This document shows positions 7,784 to 17,100 of a stretch of 64,000 bases of DNA, piece by piece (the first letter of the stretch is position 1; every line of letters begins with the position of its first letter). The translations under genes were made by a program, and so were the position numbers. The stretch is taken from contig DASVOS010000012.1 of NCBI GenBank assembly GCA_036383255.1, positions 5,001-69,000 on the forward strand. The letters run 5' to 3'. The notes below the pieces were generated by a model that saw only the letters and a program-made list of their open reading frames with translations, was not told where the DNA came from and did not search any database. Source of the DNA: Gammaproteobacteria bacterium. GTDB lineage: Bacteria; Pseudomonadota; Gammaproteobacteria; Natronospirales; REEB76.

Positions 7784-8689
7784 TTAGTGCGCGGCTGCGC
7801 GCGTATCCCTGATCTTTTGCAATGATTCGCAGAGCTGCTTGCCTGCATCGAGCAGGCGCGGCGTGGAGCGCGAGATCCAGTCGTCGTTCACCACCACGAA
7901 GGCATCCGCTTTCACGGCGGCGAGCTTCGGCCAGCGCCGCCATTCCTTGATTCGCTGGGCCACGTCACCCTCCCCATCGCCGGTGGCGATCACCTCCGGG
8001 TCCCGGGCCAGCACCGCCTCCAGGCTCACGGCCGGCGCGAGGTCAGAGAGGTCCGCGAACACGTTGCGCCCGCCGCAGATCACGATGAGGTCGCTGATGC
8101 TGTGGGTGCCGCCCACGGTGAACAGGGGCTCGGCGGAGATCTCATAGAACACCTTGAGCGGCGCGGCGTGCTCATAGCGGCTGCGCAACGCGCCCAGGCG
8201 CGTGCGGAAGTCCTCGGCGGCAAGCTGGGCCGAGGCGGCATGGCCGGTGGCGAGGCCCAGGAGTTCCAGGTTCGCAGCGATGTCCGGCAGCCTGTGAGTG
8301 CCGACGGCGAGCACCGTGAACCTGAGGCTGCGCAGCTTGTCGATGAGGACCTGGGGCGTGCCGCCCTGCCACACCAGCACCAGATCCGGCTTGAGGGCCA
8401 GGAGCTTCTCGGCATCCACGTGGAAGGCATCGCCCACCCGGGGCAGCTGCTTTGCCGCCGCCGGCCAGTCGCTGTACTCCACGGTGCCCACCAAGGCATC
8501 GCCGGCACCCACGTCGTAGGTGAGTTCCGCCATGTCCGGCGCCAGGGCCACGATGCGCTTGGCCGGCGCCGCCAGCGTGACTTCCACGCCGTCGGCACCC
8601 TTGAGATGGATGTCCGCCAGCGCCGCGCCGGGAGCGCCAGCGAATAGCCAGAAGAAGATAAAACCTGAAACCTGTTTTCTGGCCGTCAT
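7784..8689 (-). CDS. btuF: Periplasmic cobalamin/iron-chelate binding protein (BtuF-like)
   Basis: 301 residues with a signal peptide (MTARKQVSG then a hydrophobic stretch ending GAALA). The mature part has the helical-backbone binding-protein fold: KRIVALAPDMAELTYDVGAGDALVGTV... fits the class III binding proteins, closest to BtuF. It should capture vitamin B12 (or a similar chelate) for an ABC importer; no permease or ATPase lies nearby. The ATG at 8689 is inside the terminal arm of a repeat element (8666-8813), and no Shine-Dalgarno sequence precedes it; the frame stays open upstream through the element. Cofactor identity is inferred from the neighbouring adenosyltransferase. Confidence 0.82.
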   Translation of the reverse strand: MTARKQVSGFIFFWLFAGAPGAALADIHLKGADGVEVTLAAPAKRIVALAPDMAELTYDVGAGDALVGTVEYSDWPAAAKQLPRVGDAFHVDAEKLLALKPDLVLVWQGGTPQVLIDKLRSLRFTVLAVGTHRLPDIAANLELLGLATGHAASAQLAAEDFRTRLGALRSRYEHAAPLKVFYEISAEPLFTVGGTHSISDLIVICGGRNVFADLSDLAPAVSLEAVLARDPEVIATGDGEGDVAQRIKEWRRWPKLAAVKADAFVVVNDDWISRSTPRLLDAGKQLCESLQKIRDTRAAAH

Positions 8690-8813
8690 GAGGCGGAGCG
8701 AGGCAAGGCGCGCGGCGGCGAGTGCCGGCGAGTGTACGGGCCAGTACATGAGCCGGTCGAGCCGGCGCGCAACGCGGCCGCAGCCCGCCGCAGTAGGCCA
8801 GAAACAGGTTTCA
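8666..8813. repeat. Structured inverted-repeat element, copy D
   Basis: 148 bp bounded by inverted arms: TGAAACCTGTTTTCTGGCC at 8666-8684 and its complement (one T fewer) at 8796-8813. The middle contains a TGTAC...GTACA hairpin followed by ATGAGCCGG. On one side it includes the TGA stop of ampE, on the other the first eight codons of btuF. Its architecture parallels the elements at 31781, 52294 and 53145, though the sequence has drifted strongly. Confidence 0.65.
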
Positions 8814-9677
8814 CCAAGACCACTGAAAGATCGAGAAAAGCGCGTACACGACAACCCAGATGATCAGGGTGCGCCGCACCAGGCCGAGGGAGGACTTGAG
8901 GCGGGTGAGACCGGTCTCCTCCCCCACGGTGCCGCGCACCGCGCCCAGGCCCGTGAACACCAGCACGTCGCCGCTCACCTGGAAGAAACGCAAGCTGCAG
9001 GCGTGGTAGTAGGCCTTGAGATCGGAGACCGCGTCCTCGAAGCTGCCTGCCAAGGCATACCCGATCGCAGTCAGGTGAGCCGGTATCCAGTCCAGCACAC
9101 CCAGGAGGCGCGCCGCCGCGGCATAGGTCTCCGGGCTCAAGTCCGGCAGCGGCCTGCGCTGCATGAGGTCGGCGCAGCGGTACAGCACCGCGCCGCCGGG
9201 GCCCAGGATCCCGAACCAGAACAGCACGCCGAACTGGCGCGCGTTCGCCTCGCGGAACACACACTGGGTCACGGCGCGGGTGCGCTCCGCGGCGTCGGCC
9301 GGCGGCTCGGTCTGCAGGAGCTCCGCCGCCAGGCGCTCGGCACGGACTTCGTCCCCGGCTTGCGCAGCCTCTATATAAGCGTCCACTTGGTCATGCAGGT
9401 CCTTCGGACCCAGGCAGAACCAGAACACCGCAGCGGCGAACACGAAGCCGAAGCCTTCCCAGATGTGGGAGAGCAGGTCCCCCAGGAACAAGGCCACCAC
9501 CGCCGGCACCAGCACGATGAGCAGCGCGCCGGCGGTGGCACGCACCGGATCGGCGTTGCGGGCGAGGCCGGCGAAGGCCTCGGCATAGGCATTGAACCAG
9601 CGCGCGTCGCGCAACCGCTCGAGCTGGCGCGCGGCCTGATCCAGCAGCAGGGCGAAGAGGACGGCCAGGAAACTCAT
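8811..9677 (-). CDS. ampE: AmpE-like inner membrane protein (CobD/CbiB superfamily)
   Basis: 288 residues, multi-pass: MSFLAVLFALLLDQ start, helices around 45-65, 72-90, a region LFWFGILGPGGAVLYR near 170 and a last helix near the C-terminus (IIWVVVYALFSIF). The GP-x-GAVLYR motif is shared by AmpE and the cobalamin-biosynthesis protein CbiB. The gene overlaps the ampD stop by ATGA, the standard ampD-ampE pair, which decides in favour of AmpE, although the following btuF makes a cobalamin link tempting. AmpE is reported as a sensory or auxiliary membrane partner of AmpD in beta-lactamase control; its mechanism is unclear. Confidence 0.87.
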   Translation of the reverse strand: MSFLAVLFALLLDQAARQLERLRDARWFNAYAEAFAGLARNADPVRATAGALLIVLVPAVVALFLGDLLSHIWEGFGFVFAAAVFWFCLGPKDLHDQVDAYIEAAQAGDEVRAERLAAELLQTEPPADAAERTRAVTQCVFREANARQFGVLFWFGILGPGGAVLYRCADLMQRRPLPDLSPETYAAAARLLGVLDWIPAHLTAIGYALAGSFEDAVSDLKAYYHACSLRFFQVSGDVLVFTGLGAVRGTVGEETGLTRLKSSLGLVRRTLIIWVVVYALFSIFQWSW

Positions 9678-10261
9678 GGCTGCGTAGTAGACCCGGCGCG
9701 CGGCTGGCTTGCAAGTATGTCGCGGTAGCGCATCCAGTCGAACGCGGGACCGGGATCGGTCTTGCGGCCGGGTGCGATGTCGCTATGGCCGACGATGCGG
9801 GACGTGGTGATGCCGGGATAGGCGCGCATCAGCGCGGCGCTGACGCAGGCGAGGGAGCTGTACTGGGGTCCCGCGTAGGGCGTGGTGTCGTCCCCCTCGA
9901 TCTCGATGCCGATGGAGAAGTCGTTGCAGGCTTCGCGGTCCTGGAAGCGGGAGGCGCCGGCGTGCCAGGCGCGCATGTGGAACGGCACGAACTGGACCAC
10001 CTCGCCGCCGCGGCGGATGAGGAGGTGCGGCGCCACGCGCAGGCCCGCGATGTCCTTGAAGTAGGGATGCGCGTCGGGCGGCAGCTGCCCGAGGAACAAC
10101 TGCTCGATCCAGGGGCCGCCGAACTCTCCCGGCGGAAGGCTGATGCCGTGGATCACCAGCAGGTCCACGGCCATGCCCGCCGGGCGCGCGTCGCAATGGG
10201 GCGAGGGCCGGTACGCGGCGCCGGACAGGAGTCCCGTGACGAGGTCCACTTCGTGCTGCAT
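9674..10261 (-). CDS. ampD: 1,6-anhydro-N-acetylmuramyl-L-alanine amidase AmpD
   Basis: 195 residues with the amidase_2 fold. Zinc ligands are readable: H in LLVIHGISLP (about 40), H and D in GHSDIAPGRKTDPGPAF (about 160-172); the segment AWHAGASRF is the usual substrate-side loop. The cytoplasmic enzyme cleaves the amide bond between anhydro-MurNAc and the stem peptide during cell-wall recycling and so keeps the AmpR signal low. It heads the ampD-ampE pair on the minus strand; the ampE start overlaps its stop. No signal peptide, as expected. Confidence 0.95.
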   Translation of the reverse strand: MQHEVDLVTGLLSGAAYRPSPHCDARPAGMAVDLLVIHGISLPPGEFGGPWIEQLFLGQLPPDAHPYFKDIAGLRVAPHLLIRRGGEVVQFVPFHMRAWHAGASRFQDREACNDFSIGIEIEGDDTTPYAGPQYSSLACVSAALMRAYPGITTSRIVGHSDIAPGRKTDPGPAFDWMRYRDILASQPRAGSTTQP

Positions 10262-10349
10262 CCCTTAAGTATCCCTCAAGCCGGGGTGGCGCGTGGCCCC
10301 CAAATGCGCAAGACTGCGCATACAGACTTTCCGGGGACCCCAAAAGCCC

Positions 10350-11516
10350 ATGGCCCAGCACCGTACCCCTGCCCTCCGGGAGATGCTCGCCGGCCTCATC
10401 CAGGCGCCCTCCGTCAGCAGCGTCAACCCCGAGTTCGACATGTCCAACCGCACCGCCGCCGAGCGCATCGCCGGCTGGCTGGACAGCGCCGGCTTCCAGG
10501 TGCGGCTGCAGGAGATCCCCGGGCACCCCGGCAAGGTCAACGTCATCGGCGTGCTGGGGCGCGGGCCCGGCGGCCTGGTGCTGGCGGGACACATGGATAC
10601 GGTCCCCTACGACCAGGGACGCTGGGATTCAGACCCCTTCAAGCTCACGGAGCGGGACGGCCAGTACTATGGCCTCGGCATCAGCGACATGAAGGGCTTC
10701 ATCGCCATGGCGGTGGAGGCCGGTGCGCGCCATAAGGCCGATGACCTCAAGCAGCCGCTCATCGTGATCGCCACGGCGGACGAGGAGAGCAGCATGTGCG
10801 GCGGCCGCGCGCTCAGCGAGGCCGACCTGCCGAAGGCGCGCTACGCCATCATCGGCGAGCCGACCGCCATGAAGCCTGTGCACATGCACAAGGGCATCCT
10901 CATGGAGGCGGTGAAGATCATCGGTCATTCCGGCCACTCCAGCGACCCCAGCCTCGGCAGGAACGCGCTGGAGGGCATGCACAAGGCCATCGCGGGCCTG
11001 CTCGAGTACCGCGGCGAACTGCAGCACAAGCACCACGACCACCACTTCAAGGTGCCGACGCCGACCCTCAACCTCGGCCACATCAAGGGCGGCGACAACC
11101 CGAACCGCATCTGCCCGGAGTGCGAGCTGCACTTCGACATCCGCATCCTGCCCGGCATGACCGTGGAAGCGGTGCGGGCCGAGGCGCGCGCGCGGCTCAC
11201 GGAGACGCTGGCCGGGAGCGGCTTCGGCATCGAGTTCAGGAGCCTGTTCAAGGGCACCGACCCCCTTGAAACACCTGGTACTTCGGCGTTGGTGCAGGCG
11301 GCGGAGAATCTCACCGGCCACAAGGCGGAGGCGGTGGCCTTCGCGACGGAAGGTCCCTTCCTGCAGAAGCTCGGCATGCAGACCGTGATCCTCGGTCCCG
11401 GCGACATCGACGTGGCGCACCAGCCCAACGAGCGCCTGCCCATCGCGAACGTGGAACCGACCTTGCAGATGCTCGAACGCTTCATCCAAAGGTTCTGCGT
11501 CACCCCCGAACCATGA
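10350..11516 (+). CDS. argE: Acetylornithine deacetylase (M20 family)
   Basis: 388 residues with the M20 metallopeptidase pattern: metal site GHMDTVPYD (H and D, about 80), catalytic Glu in TADEESSMCGG (about 148), GEPT and the dimerisation-domain segment HSGHSSDP near 200, and a late histidine in DVAHQPNERLP. The sequence PTAMKPVHMHKGI resembles ArgE rather than DapE, whose product would be succinyl-diaminopimelate. ArgE hydrolyses N-acetylornithine to ornithine in arginine synthesis. I start at the ATG at 10350 because the family begins near here and the upstream codons are low-complexity. The stop overlaps bioA by four bases. Confidence 0.87.
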   Translation: MAQHRTPALREMLAGLIQAPSVSSVNPEFDMSNRTAAERIAGWLDSAGFQVRLQEIPGHPGKVNVIGVLGRGPGGLVLAGHMDTVPYDQGRWDSDPFKLTERDGQYYGLGISDMKGFIAMAVEAGARHKADDLKQPLIVIATADEESSMCGGRALSEADLPKARYAIIGEPTAMKPVHMHKGILMEAVKIIGHSGHSSDPSLGRNALEGMHKAIAGLLEYRGELQHKHHDHHFKVPTPTLNLGHIKGGDNPNRICPECELHFDIRILPGMTVEAVRAEARARLTETLAGSGFGIEFRSLFKGTDPLETPGTSALVQAAENLTGHKAEAVAFATEGPFLQKLGMQTVILGPGDIDVAHQPNERLPIANVEPTLQMLERFIQRFCVTPEP

Positions 11517-12865
11517 GCGCGAACGACGCCTTCATACGCCGCGACCTCTCGGTGTTGTGGCACCCCTGCACCCAGATGAAGGACCACGAGTCCCTGCCGC
11601 CGGTGCCGATCCGGCGCGGCCAGGGCGTGTGGCTGGAGGACTTCGAGGGCAAGCGCTACCTGGACGCCATCAGTTCCTGGTGGGTGAACCTGTTCGGCCA
11701 CGCGAACCCGCGCATCAACGCCGCCCTAGCCCGGCAGATGGCCGAGCTCGAGCACGTGATCCTGGCGGGATTCAGCCATACCGCCGTGGTGGAACTCTCT
11801 GAACGGCTGGTGCAGCTCGTGCCGCCGGGCCTGTCCCGCTGCTTCTACGCCGACAACGGCTCATCGGCCGTGGAAGTGGCGGTGAAGATGAGCTTCCACT
11901 ACTGGAAGAACCTGGGGAAGCCGAAGAAGACGCGCTTCATCACCTTGAGCAACAGCTACCACGGCGAGACCCTCGGCGCCCTCGCGGTGGGCAACGTGGA
12001 GCTCTATAAAGAGACCTACAAGCCCCTGCTCATGGACGTGATCACGGTGCCGAGCCCGGACTGCTTCAGCCGCGAGCCCGGCGAGAGCTGGGAGTCCCAC
12101 ACGCGAAAGATGTTTTCCCACATGGAGCAGGCCCTGGAGCGGCACCATGACGAGGTGGCGGCGGTCATCCTGGAGCCCCTGGTGCAGTGCGCCGGCCACA
12201 TGCGCATGTACCACCCGGTATACCTCACGCTGCTGCGCGAGGCCTGCGATCGCCACGGCGTGCACCTCATCGCCGACGAGATCGCCGTGGGCTTCGGCCG
12301 TACCGGCACGCTGTTCGCTTGTGAACAAGCAAACATCACGCCGGACTTCCTGTGCCTCTCCAAGGGCCTCACGGGAGGCTACCTGCCCTTGAGCGTGGTC
12401 CTTACCCGCGAGGCGGTCTACGACGCCTTCTACGATGACTACACCAAGCTGAACGCGTTCCTGCATTCCCACAGCTACACCGGCAACGCCCTGGGCTGCC
12501 GCGCGGCGCTCGCGACCCTGGATATCTTCAAGGAAGACGACGTCATCACGAGGAACCGCACCCTCGCCGCCCACATGGCCAAGGCCGCGGCGCCGCTCGC
12601 GGACCATCCCCACGTGGCGGAGGTGCGCCAGCACGGCATGATCCTCGCCATCGAGCTCGTGAAAGACAAGAAGAACCGCAGGCCCTACGACTGGAAGGAG
12701 CGGCGCGGCCTCAAGGTGTACCGGCACGGCCTGCAAAAAGGAGTGCTGCTCAGGCCCGTGGGACCGGTGGTGTACTTCATGCCGCCCTACGTGATCACGC
12801 CGGAGGAGATCGGCCTCATGGTGCGCACGGCGGCAGAAGGCATCGAACTGGCGGTGGCGGACTAG
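11513..12865 (+). CDS. bioA: Adenosylmethionine-8-amino-7-oxononanoate aminotransferase
   Basis: 450 residues of class III PLP aminotransferase. BioA-specific landmarks: LWHPCTQMKDH at the N-terminus, SSWWVNLFGHANPRI, DNGSSAVEVAVKMS, and the PLP lysine in LSKGLTGGYLPLS (about 282). It uses S-adenosylmethionine as amino donor to make 7,8-diaminopelargonate in biotin synthesis. The ATG overlaps the argE stop (ATGA), and rsmE follows with no gap, so the three genes likely share a transcript. No other bio gene is in the window. Confidence 0.96.
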   Translation: MSANDAFIRRDLSVLWHPCTQMKDHESLPPVPIRRGQGVWLEDFEGKRYLDAISSWWVNLFGHANPRINAALARQMAELEHVILAGFSHTAVVELSERLVQLVPPGLSRCFYADNGSSAVEVAVKMSFHYWKNLGKPKKTRFITLSNSYHGETLGALAVGNVELYKETYKPLLMDVITVPSPDCFSREPGESWESHTRKMFSHMEQALERHHDEVAAVILEPLVQCAGHMRMYHPVYLTLLREACDRHGVHLIADEIAVGFGRTGTLFACEQANITPDFLCLSKGLTGGYLPLSVVLTREAVYDAFYDDYTKLNAFLHSHSYTGNALGCRAALATLDIFKEDDVITRNRTLAAHMAKAAAPLADHPHVAEVRQHGMILAIELVKDKKNRRPYDWKERRGLKVYRHGLQKGVLLRPVGPVVYFMPPYVITPEEIGLMVRTAAEGIELAVAD

Positions 12866-13603
12866 ATGCGCACGATCCGTGTGTTCCATGGCAGCCGCCT
12901 GATGGGCAAGGAGCGGGTGGCACTGGATGCTGCCGCCGCGAAACACGTGCTCACGGTGCTGCGCCTGAAGCCCGGCGCGGAGCTCACGCTGTTCGACGGC
13001 TCGGGCTTCGAGTTCCCGGCGCTGCTGGAGCAGGCGGACAGGAAGCAGGCGCTGGTGAAGATCACCGGCATGCACGGGCCGGCGGTGGAGTCGCCCCTGC
13101 AGGTGACCTTGGCCCAGGGCGTGTCCCGGGGCGAGCGCATGGACTACACCATCCAGAAGGCGGTGGAACTCGGTATCGCCGCCATCGTGCCGGTGCTCAC
13201 GGAGCGCAGCGTGGTGAAGCTGGACGACAAGGGAGCCGCCAAGAAGCGCGAGCACTGGCAGGGCGTGGCGACCAGCGCCTGCGAGCAGTCCGGCCGGGTG
13301 CGCGTCCCCGTGGTGGCGATGCCGGTGAGCCTGGCGCGCTTCCTGGCGGAGAAGCCGGAAGGGGATCTCAAGCTCCTGCTGGATCCGCAGGCAGGCGTGA
13401 CGGCGGGCAAGCTGCCCCGCCCCGCCGACGGCAAGGCCATGCTGCTGGTGGGGCCGGAGGGAGGTCTCAGTGAGAGCGAGGTCGCGCTGGCGGCGCGGGT
13501 GGGATTCCAGGGGCTGAAGCTCGGGCCGCGCATATTGCGCACCGAGACGGCGGCGCTGGTGGCGCTCAGCCTATTGCAGGCGTCGTGGGGTGATCTGGAT
13601 TAA
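12866..13603 (+). CDS. rsmE: 16S rRNA (uracil(1498)-N3)-methyltransferase
   Basis: 245 residues matching the RsmE SPOUT methyltransferase: N-terminal PUA-like part with HVLTVLRLKPG, then GVSRGERMDYTIQKAVELG (about 88), ERS at the loop, and the knotted SAM site LLVGPEGGLSESE and LGPRILRTETA (about 192-228). It methylates U1498 of 16S rRNA. The ATG follows the bioA stop directly. It converges on chpC, whose stop overlaps by four bases, so there is no room for a classical terminator between them. Confidence 0.96.
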   Translation: MRTIRVFHGSRLMGKERVALDAAAAKHVLTVLRLKPGAELTLFDGSGFEFPALLEQADRKQALVKITGMHGPAVESPLQVTLAQGVSRGERMDYTIQKAVELGIAAIVPVLTERSVVKLDDKGAAKKREHWQGVATSACEQSGRVRVPVVAMPVSLARFLAEKPEGDLKLLLDPQAGVTAGKLPRPADGKAMLLVGPEGGLSESEVALAARVGFQGLKLGPRILRTETAALVALSLLQASWGDLD

Positions 13604-14136
13604 GCCGGTGGGAGCGGGATTTCGGTGGCCGTGCCGGAGCCAGTGGCGGTGTCCGTGAAGCGCCGCTCCGGCATGACCTCCAGCAGCTTCGCCTCGATCG
13701 CTTCCAGGTCCGGGATGTAGGGCCGCTCGTTGGCCATGCGCACCCGGTTCAGCACCGGGCCGTCGTTGGCGCCGAAGTCGTTCTCAGGGTCTACCGAGAG
13801 CACCGCCGGGTTCACGCGCACCAGGTAGGGATAACCCTGGGTCAGGATGGCGAAGAGCGGCGGGTTGATCTGCTCGCCGATGGCGTGGGCCACGGCGATG
13901 CGGGTGCGGTTGGCCCGCTCCGGCACCTTGCGGCCGCACATGCCCTCGAAGGACACCAGCGGGATCTCCTGGCCGTTCCAGGTGATGATGCCGAGCAGCC
14001 ACTCCGGCGCGCCGCGCACGGGCTTCGGGCGCAGGAAACCGGTGACCTCGGTGATGGACAGGCGCGGCAGGATCATCTTGCCCCCGGCGAAGGGGATGAG
14101 CAGGCTGTAGACCTCTTCGAACTGCTGTTCAGCCAT
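13600..14136 (-). CDS. chpC: CheW-like adaptor ChpC
   Basis: 178 residues with a CheW domain: VYSLLIPFAGGKMILPRLSI at the start and the WLLGIITWNGQEIPLVSFE core near 45-65. It lies 3 bp after chpA at the end of the Pil-Chp cluster, the position of ChpC in Pseudomonas, where it is thought to link extra receptors to the ChpA kinase. The C-terminal 30 residues are low-complexity. Expected in the cytoplasm at the polar signalling array. The alternative is simply 'CheW-like'; context supports ChpC. Confidence 0.82.
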   Translation of the reverse strand: MAEQQFEEVYSLLIPFAGGKMILPRLSITEVTGFLRPKPVRGAPEWLLGIITWNGQEIPLVSFEGMCGRKVPERANRTRIAVAHAIGEQINPPLFAILTQGYPYLVRVNPAVLSVDPENDFGANDGPVLNRVRMANERPYIPDLEAIEAKLLEVMPERRFTDTATGSGTATEIPLPPA

Positions 14137-14139
14137 GCA

Positions 14140-17100
14140 TCACCAGCTGGTGCGCTGCGGGTTGAAGCTGCCCACCAGCTCCTGGATGTTCTCGAGGAGC
14201 TCGGCTTCCTGGTAGGGCTTGCCCAGGTAGCGGTTCACGCCGATCTCCATGGCGCGGTTGCGGTGCTTCTCGCCGGTGCGCGAGGTGATCATGATGATCG
14301 GGATGGCCTTGAAGCGCTCGTCGTTGCGCATGTGGGTCGCCAGTTCGTAGCCGTCCATGCGCGGCATCTCGATGTCCAGCAGCATGACGTCCGGGACGGT
14401 CTCCTGCAACGTCGCCAGGGCATCCACGCCGTCCTTCGCGGTGATGACGCGCATGTTGTAGCGCTCCAGGAGGCGCTGGGTCACGCGGCGCACGGTGATG
14501 GAGTCGTCCACCACCATGGCGAGGACACGGCGGTCCTCCTGCGGGGCCTCGCGTTCCTCCACCACGATCTGTTCGGCTTCCGGCTGCGCCACGCTGCGCG
14601 CCAGGGAAGAGACGTCCAGGATCAGGAGGATGCTGCCGTCGCCCAGGATGGTGGCGCCGGACAGGCCGCGGATGCTGCCCACCTGCGGACCGACGGACTT
14701 CACGACGACCTCGCGGCTACCCTGCATGCCTTCGGTGATGAGCGCGATGCTGGCGTCGCCGCTGCGCACCAGCAGCAGCGGGATGGTGGTGAGCTCCTCG
14801 GGGAACTGCGGGGCGCCGATGCCGAGCAGCACCGAGAGGTGCTGCAGCCGGTACTGGCGGCCGCCGTAGGTGTACACCGGGTCCTCGGTGGACATGAGCT
14901 GCTCGAGCTGCATGCGCGGGATGCGCGCGATGGCCTCGATGGAGGGCAGCGGCACCGCGTAGGGCTGATCAGCCACCTTCACCAGCAAGGCCTGGGTGAT
15001 GGAGAGGGTGAACGGCAGGCGCACGGTGAACTTGGCGCCCTGCCCTTCCGTCGAATCCATGCGCAGCGTGCCGCCGAGCTGCTTGATCTCGCTCGCCACC
15101 ACGTCCATGCCCACGCCGCGGCCGGCGGACTGGGTCACCTTCTGGGCGGTGGAGAAGCCGGGCTCCAGGATGAACTGCATGACGTCGCGGTCGCTGAGGC
15201 GCACGTCCTTGGCGGCCATGCCGAGTTCCTCGGCCTTCTTGCGGATGGCCTTGAGGTTCAGGCCGGCGCCGTCGTCCATGACCTCCATCACCACTTCCGA
15301 ACCCTCGCGGTGCAGGGCGATGGTGATGGTGCCGGACTCCGGCTTCTTGTGTTGCTTGCGGCTCTTGCCGTCCTCGATGCCGTGCACCACGGAGTTGCGC
15401 AGCATGTGCTCGAGGGGCGCCAGCACGCGTTCCAGCACCTGGCGGTCCATCTCGCCTTCTGCGCCGATGAACCTGAGGTCCACGGTCTTCTTCTCTTCGT
15501 CCGCGGTCTGGCGCACCACGCGGCGCAGGCGCTGGGCGTGGCGTGAGAACGGCACCATGCGCGTGCGCATGAGTCCGTCCTGCAGCTCGGTGGTGACGCG
15601 CGACTGCTGCAGCAGCAGCGTCTCGGTCTCGCGCGCCTGGTTGGTGAGCAGCGCCTGGATGCTCGCGAGGTCGCCCACGGACTCCGCCAGCGCGCGCGAC
15701 AGCTGCTGCATGGTGGAGAACTGGTCCAGCTCCAGCGGGTCGAAGTCGGGGTTGGCGTTCTCGCCCGCTTCCTGCACGTACTGGGAACGAATCTGGGTCT
15801 CGGTCTCGATCTCCATCTTGCGCAGCTGGTCGCGCAGTCGCACCACCGTCTGCTCGAGCTCGCCGAGGTTGAAGTTGATGGTGCTGACCTGCTGCTCCAG
15901 GCGCGAGCGGTAGATGCCCACCTCGCCCGCGTAGTTGAGCGCGTTCTCGAGCAGATCCGCGCGCACGCGCACCAGCTCGTACTGGATGCGCGAACCGGTG
16001 CGGCGCTCGGCCTCGCCGCCCATGGCGGCTTCGGCGGCGGCTTCCGTGTCCGGAAGCCCGTCCTCCTCGGGAGCGGCCTCGGGCGCGGCGGCCCGGGCGG
16101 CCGGCTCGGCCGCAGGTGCCTCTTCGGTGTGGTCGATGATCGGCGGCGGCGGCCTGATGGTGACCGACTCGAAGCGCTCCTCCGGAGCCTCCGGCTCCAG
16201 CTCCTGGTCCACGGTGTGGCCGTGCACGCGCTTGAGGTCCAGCACCAGGTCGCCGGCGTCGAAGATGGGCTGGTTCGCGTAGGCCTGCTCCATCATGCGG
16301 TGCAGGCGGTCCACGGAACGGTTGAGCAGGATGAAGAGCTCGCTGGAGGCGGCGATGCGGCCGTCCACCACGTCCGTCAGCACCGTCTCCATCTCATGGG
16401 AGAGGTCGCCCATGGGAGAGAGGCCCGCCATGCGCGCGCCGCCCTTGAGGGTGTGCAGGTTGCGCTGCAGCTGGGTGACCACGTCGGCATCGGTCTTGTT
16501 CTGGGACCAGTGGTGCAGGCTCGCGTCGGTGGACTCCAGGAGCTCATTGGCCTCCTCGAAGAAGATGGCCGCGAGGTCCGGATCGAAATCCTTGAGGTCC
16601 GAGAGCTGCACGAACTTGGGCGGCGCCGCGGGCTTGGGCGCCCCGGCGGCGCGGGCAGACGTGTCCGTCGTCCCCTTCTTGCCGCCCTTCTGCTTGGGCG
16701 GGGTCGGCATCGCCGGGCTCTCTTCAGCCACGTCGGCCGGGCCGGACATGACGATGTCCTCGCCCGCCAGTTCCTCGGCGATGCCCTCGGTGCCGGTGAT
16801 GATCCCGGTCTCGATGCCGGTGAGCGTGGTGGTGCCCTCCGGCCTGAGGTGCTTCAGCCGCTCCATCAGGCCCTTCGGCGGCGGGATCACCTCGCCGTTG
16901 CCCAGCGCGCCCAGCATGGCGCGCATGGAGGCGATCACGTCCTTCACCAGCGTGACGTGCTCGGAGGGCAGCATCAGGTCCTGCTCGCGCAGGTGCGCCA
17001 CGTAGCGGTGCATGGGCTCGATGAGCATGGCCATGTTGGCCGCGCCGGCCAGCGCCGCGCTGCCGTGCAGCGTGTGCAGGGCGCGCACCACGTCCTCGCC

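Noticed and set aside
8811-9677. Calling the AmpE-like gene cobD/cbiB because of neighbouring B12 genes
   Set aside because: The overlap with ampD and its length favour AmpE; no other cobalamin biosynthesis gene is next to it.
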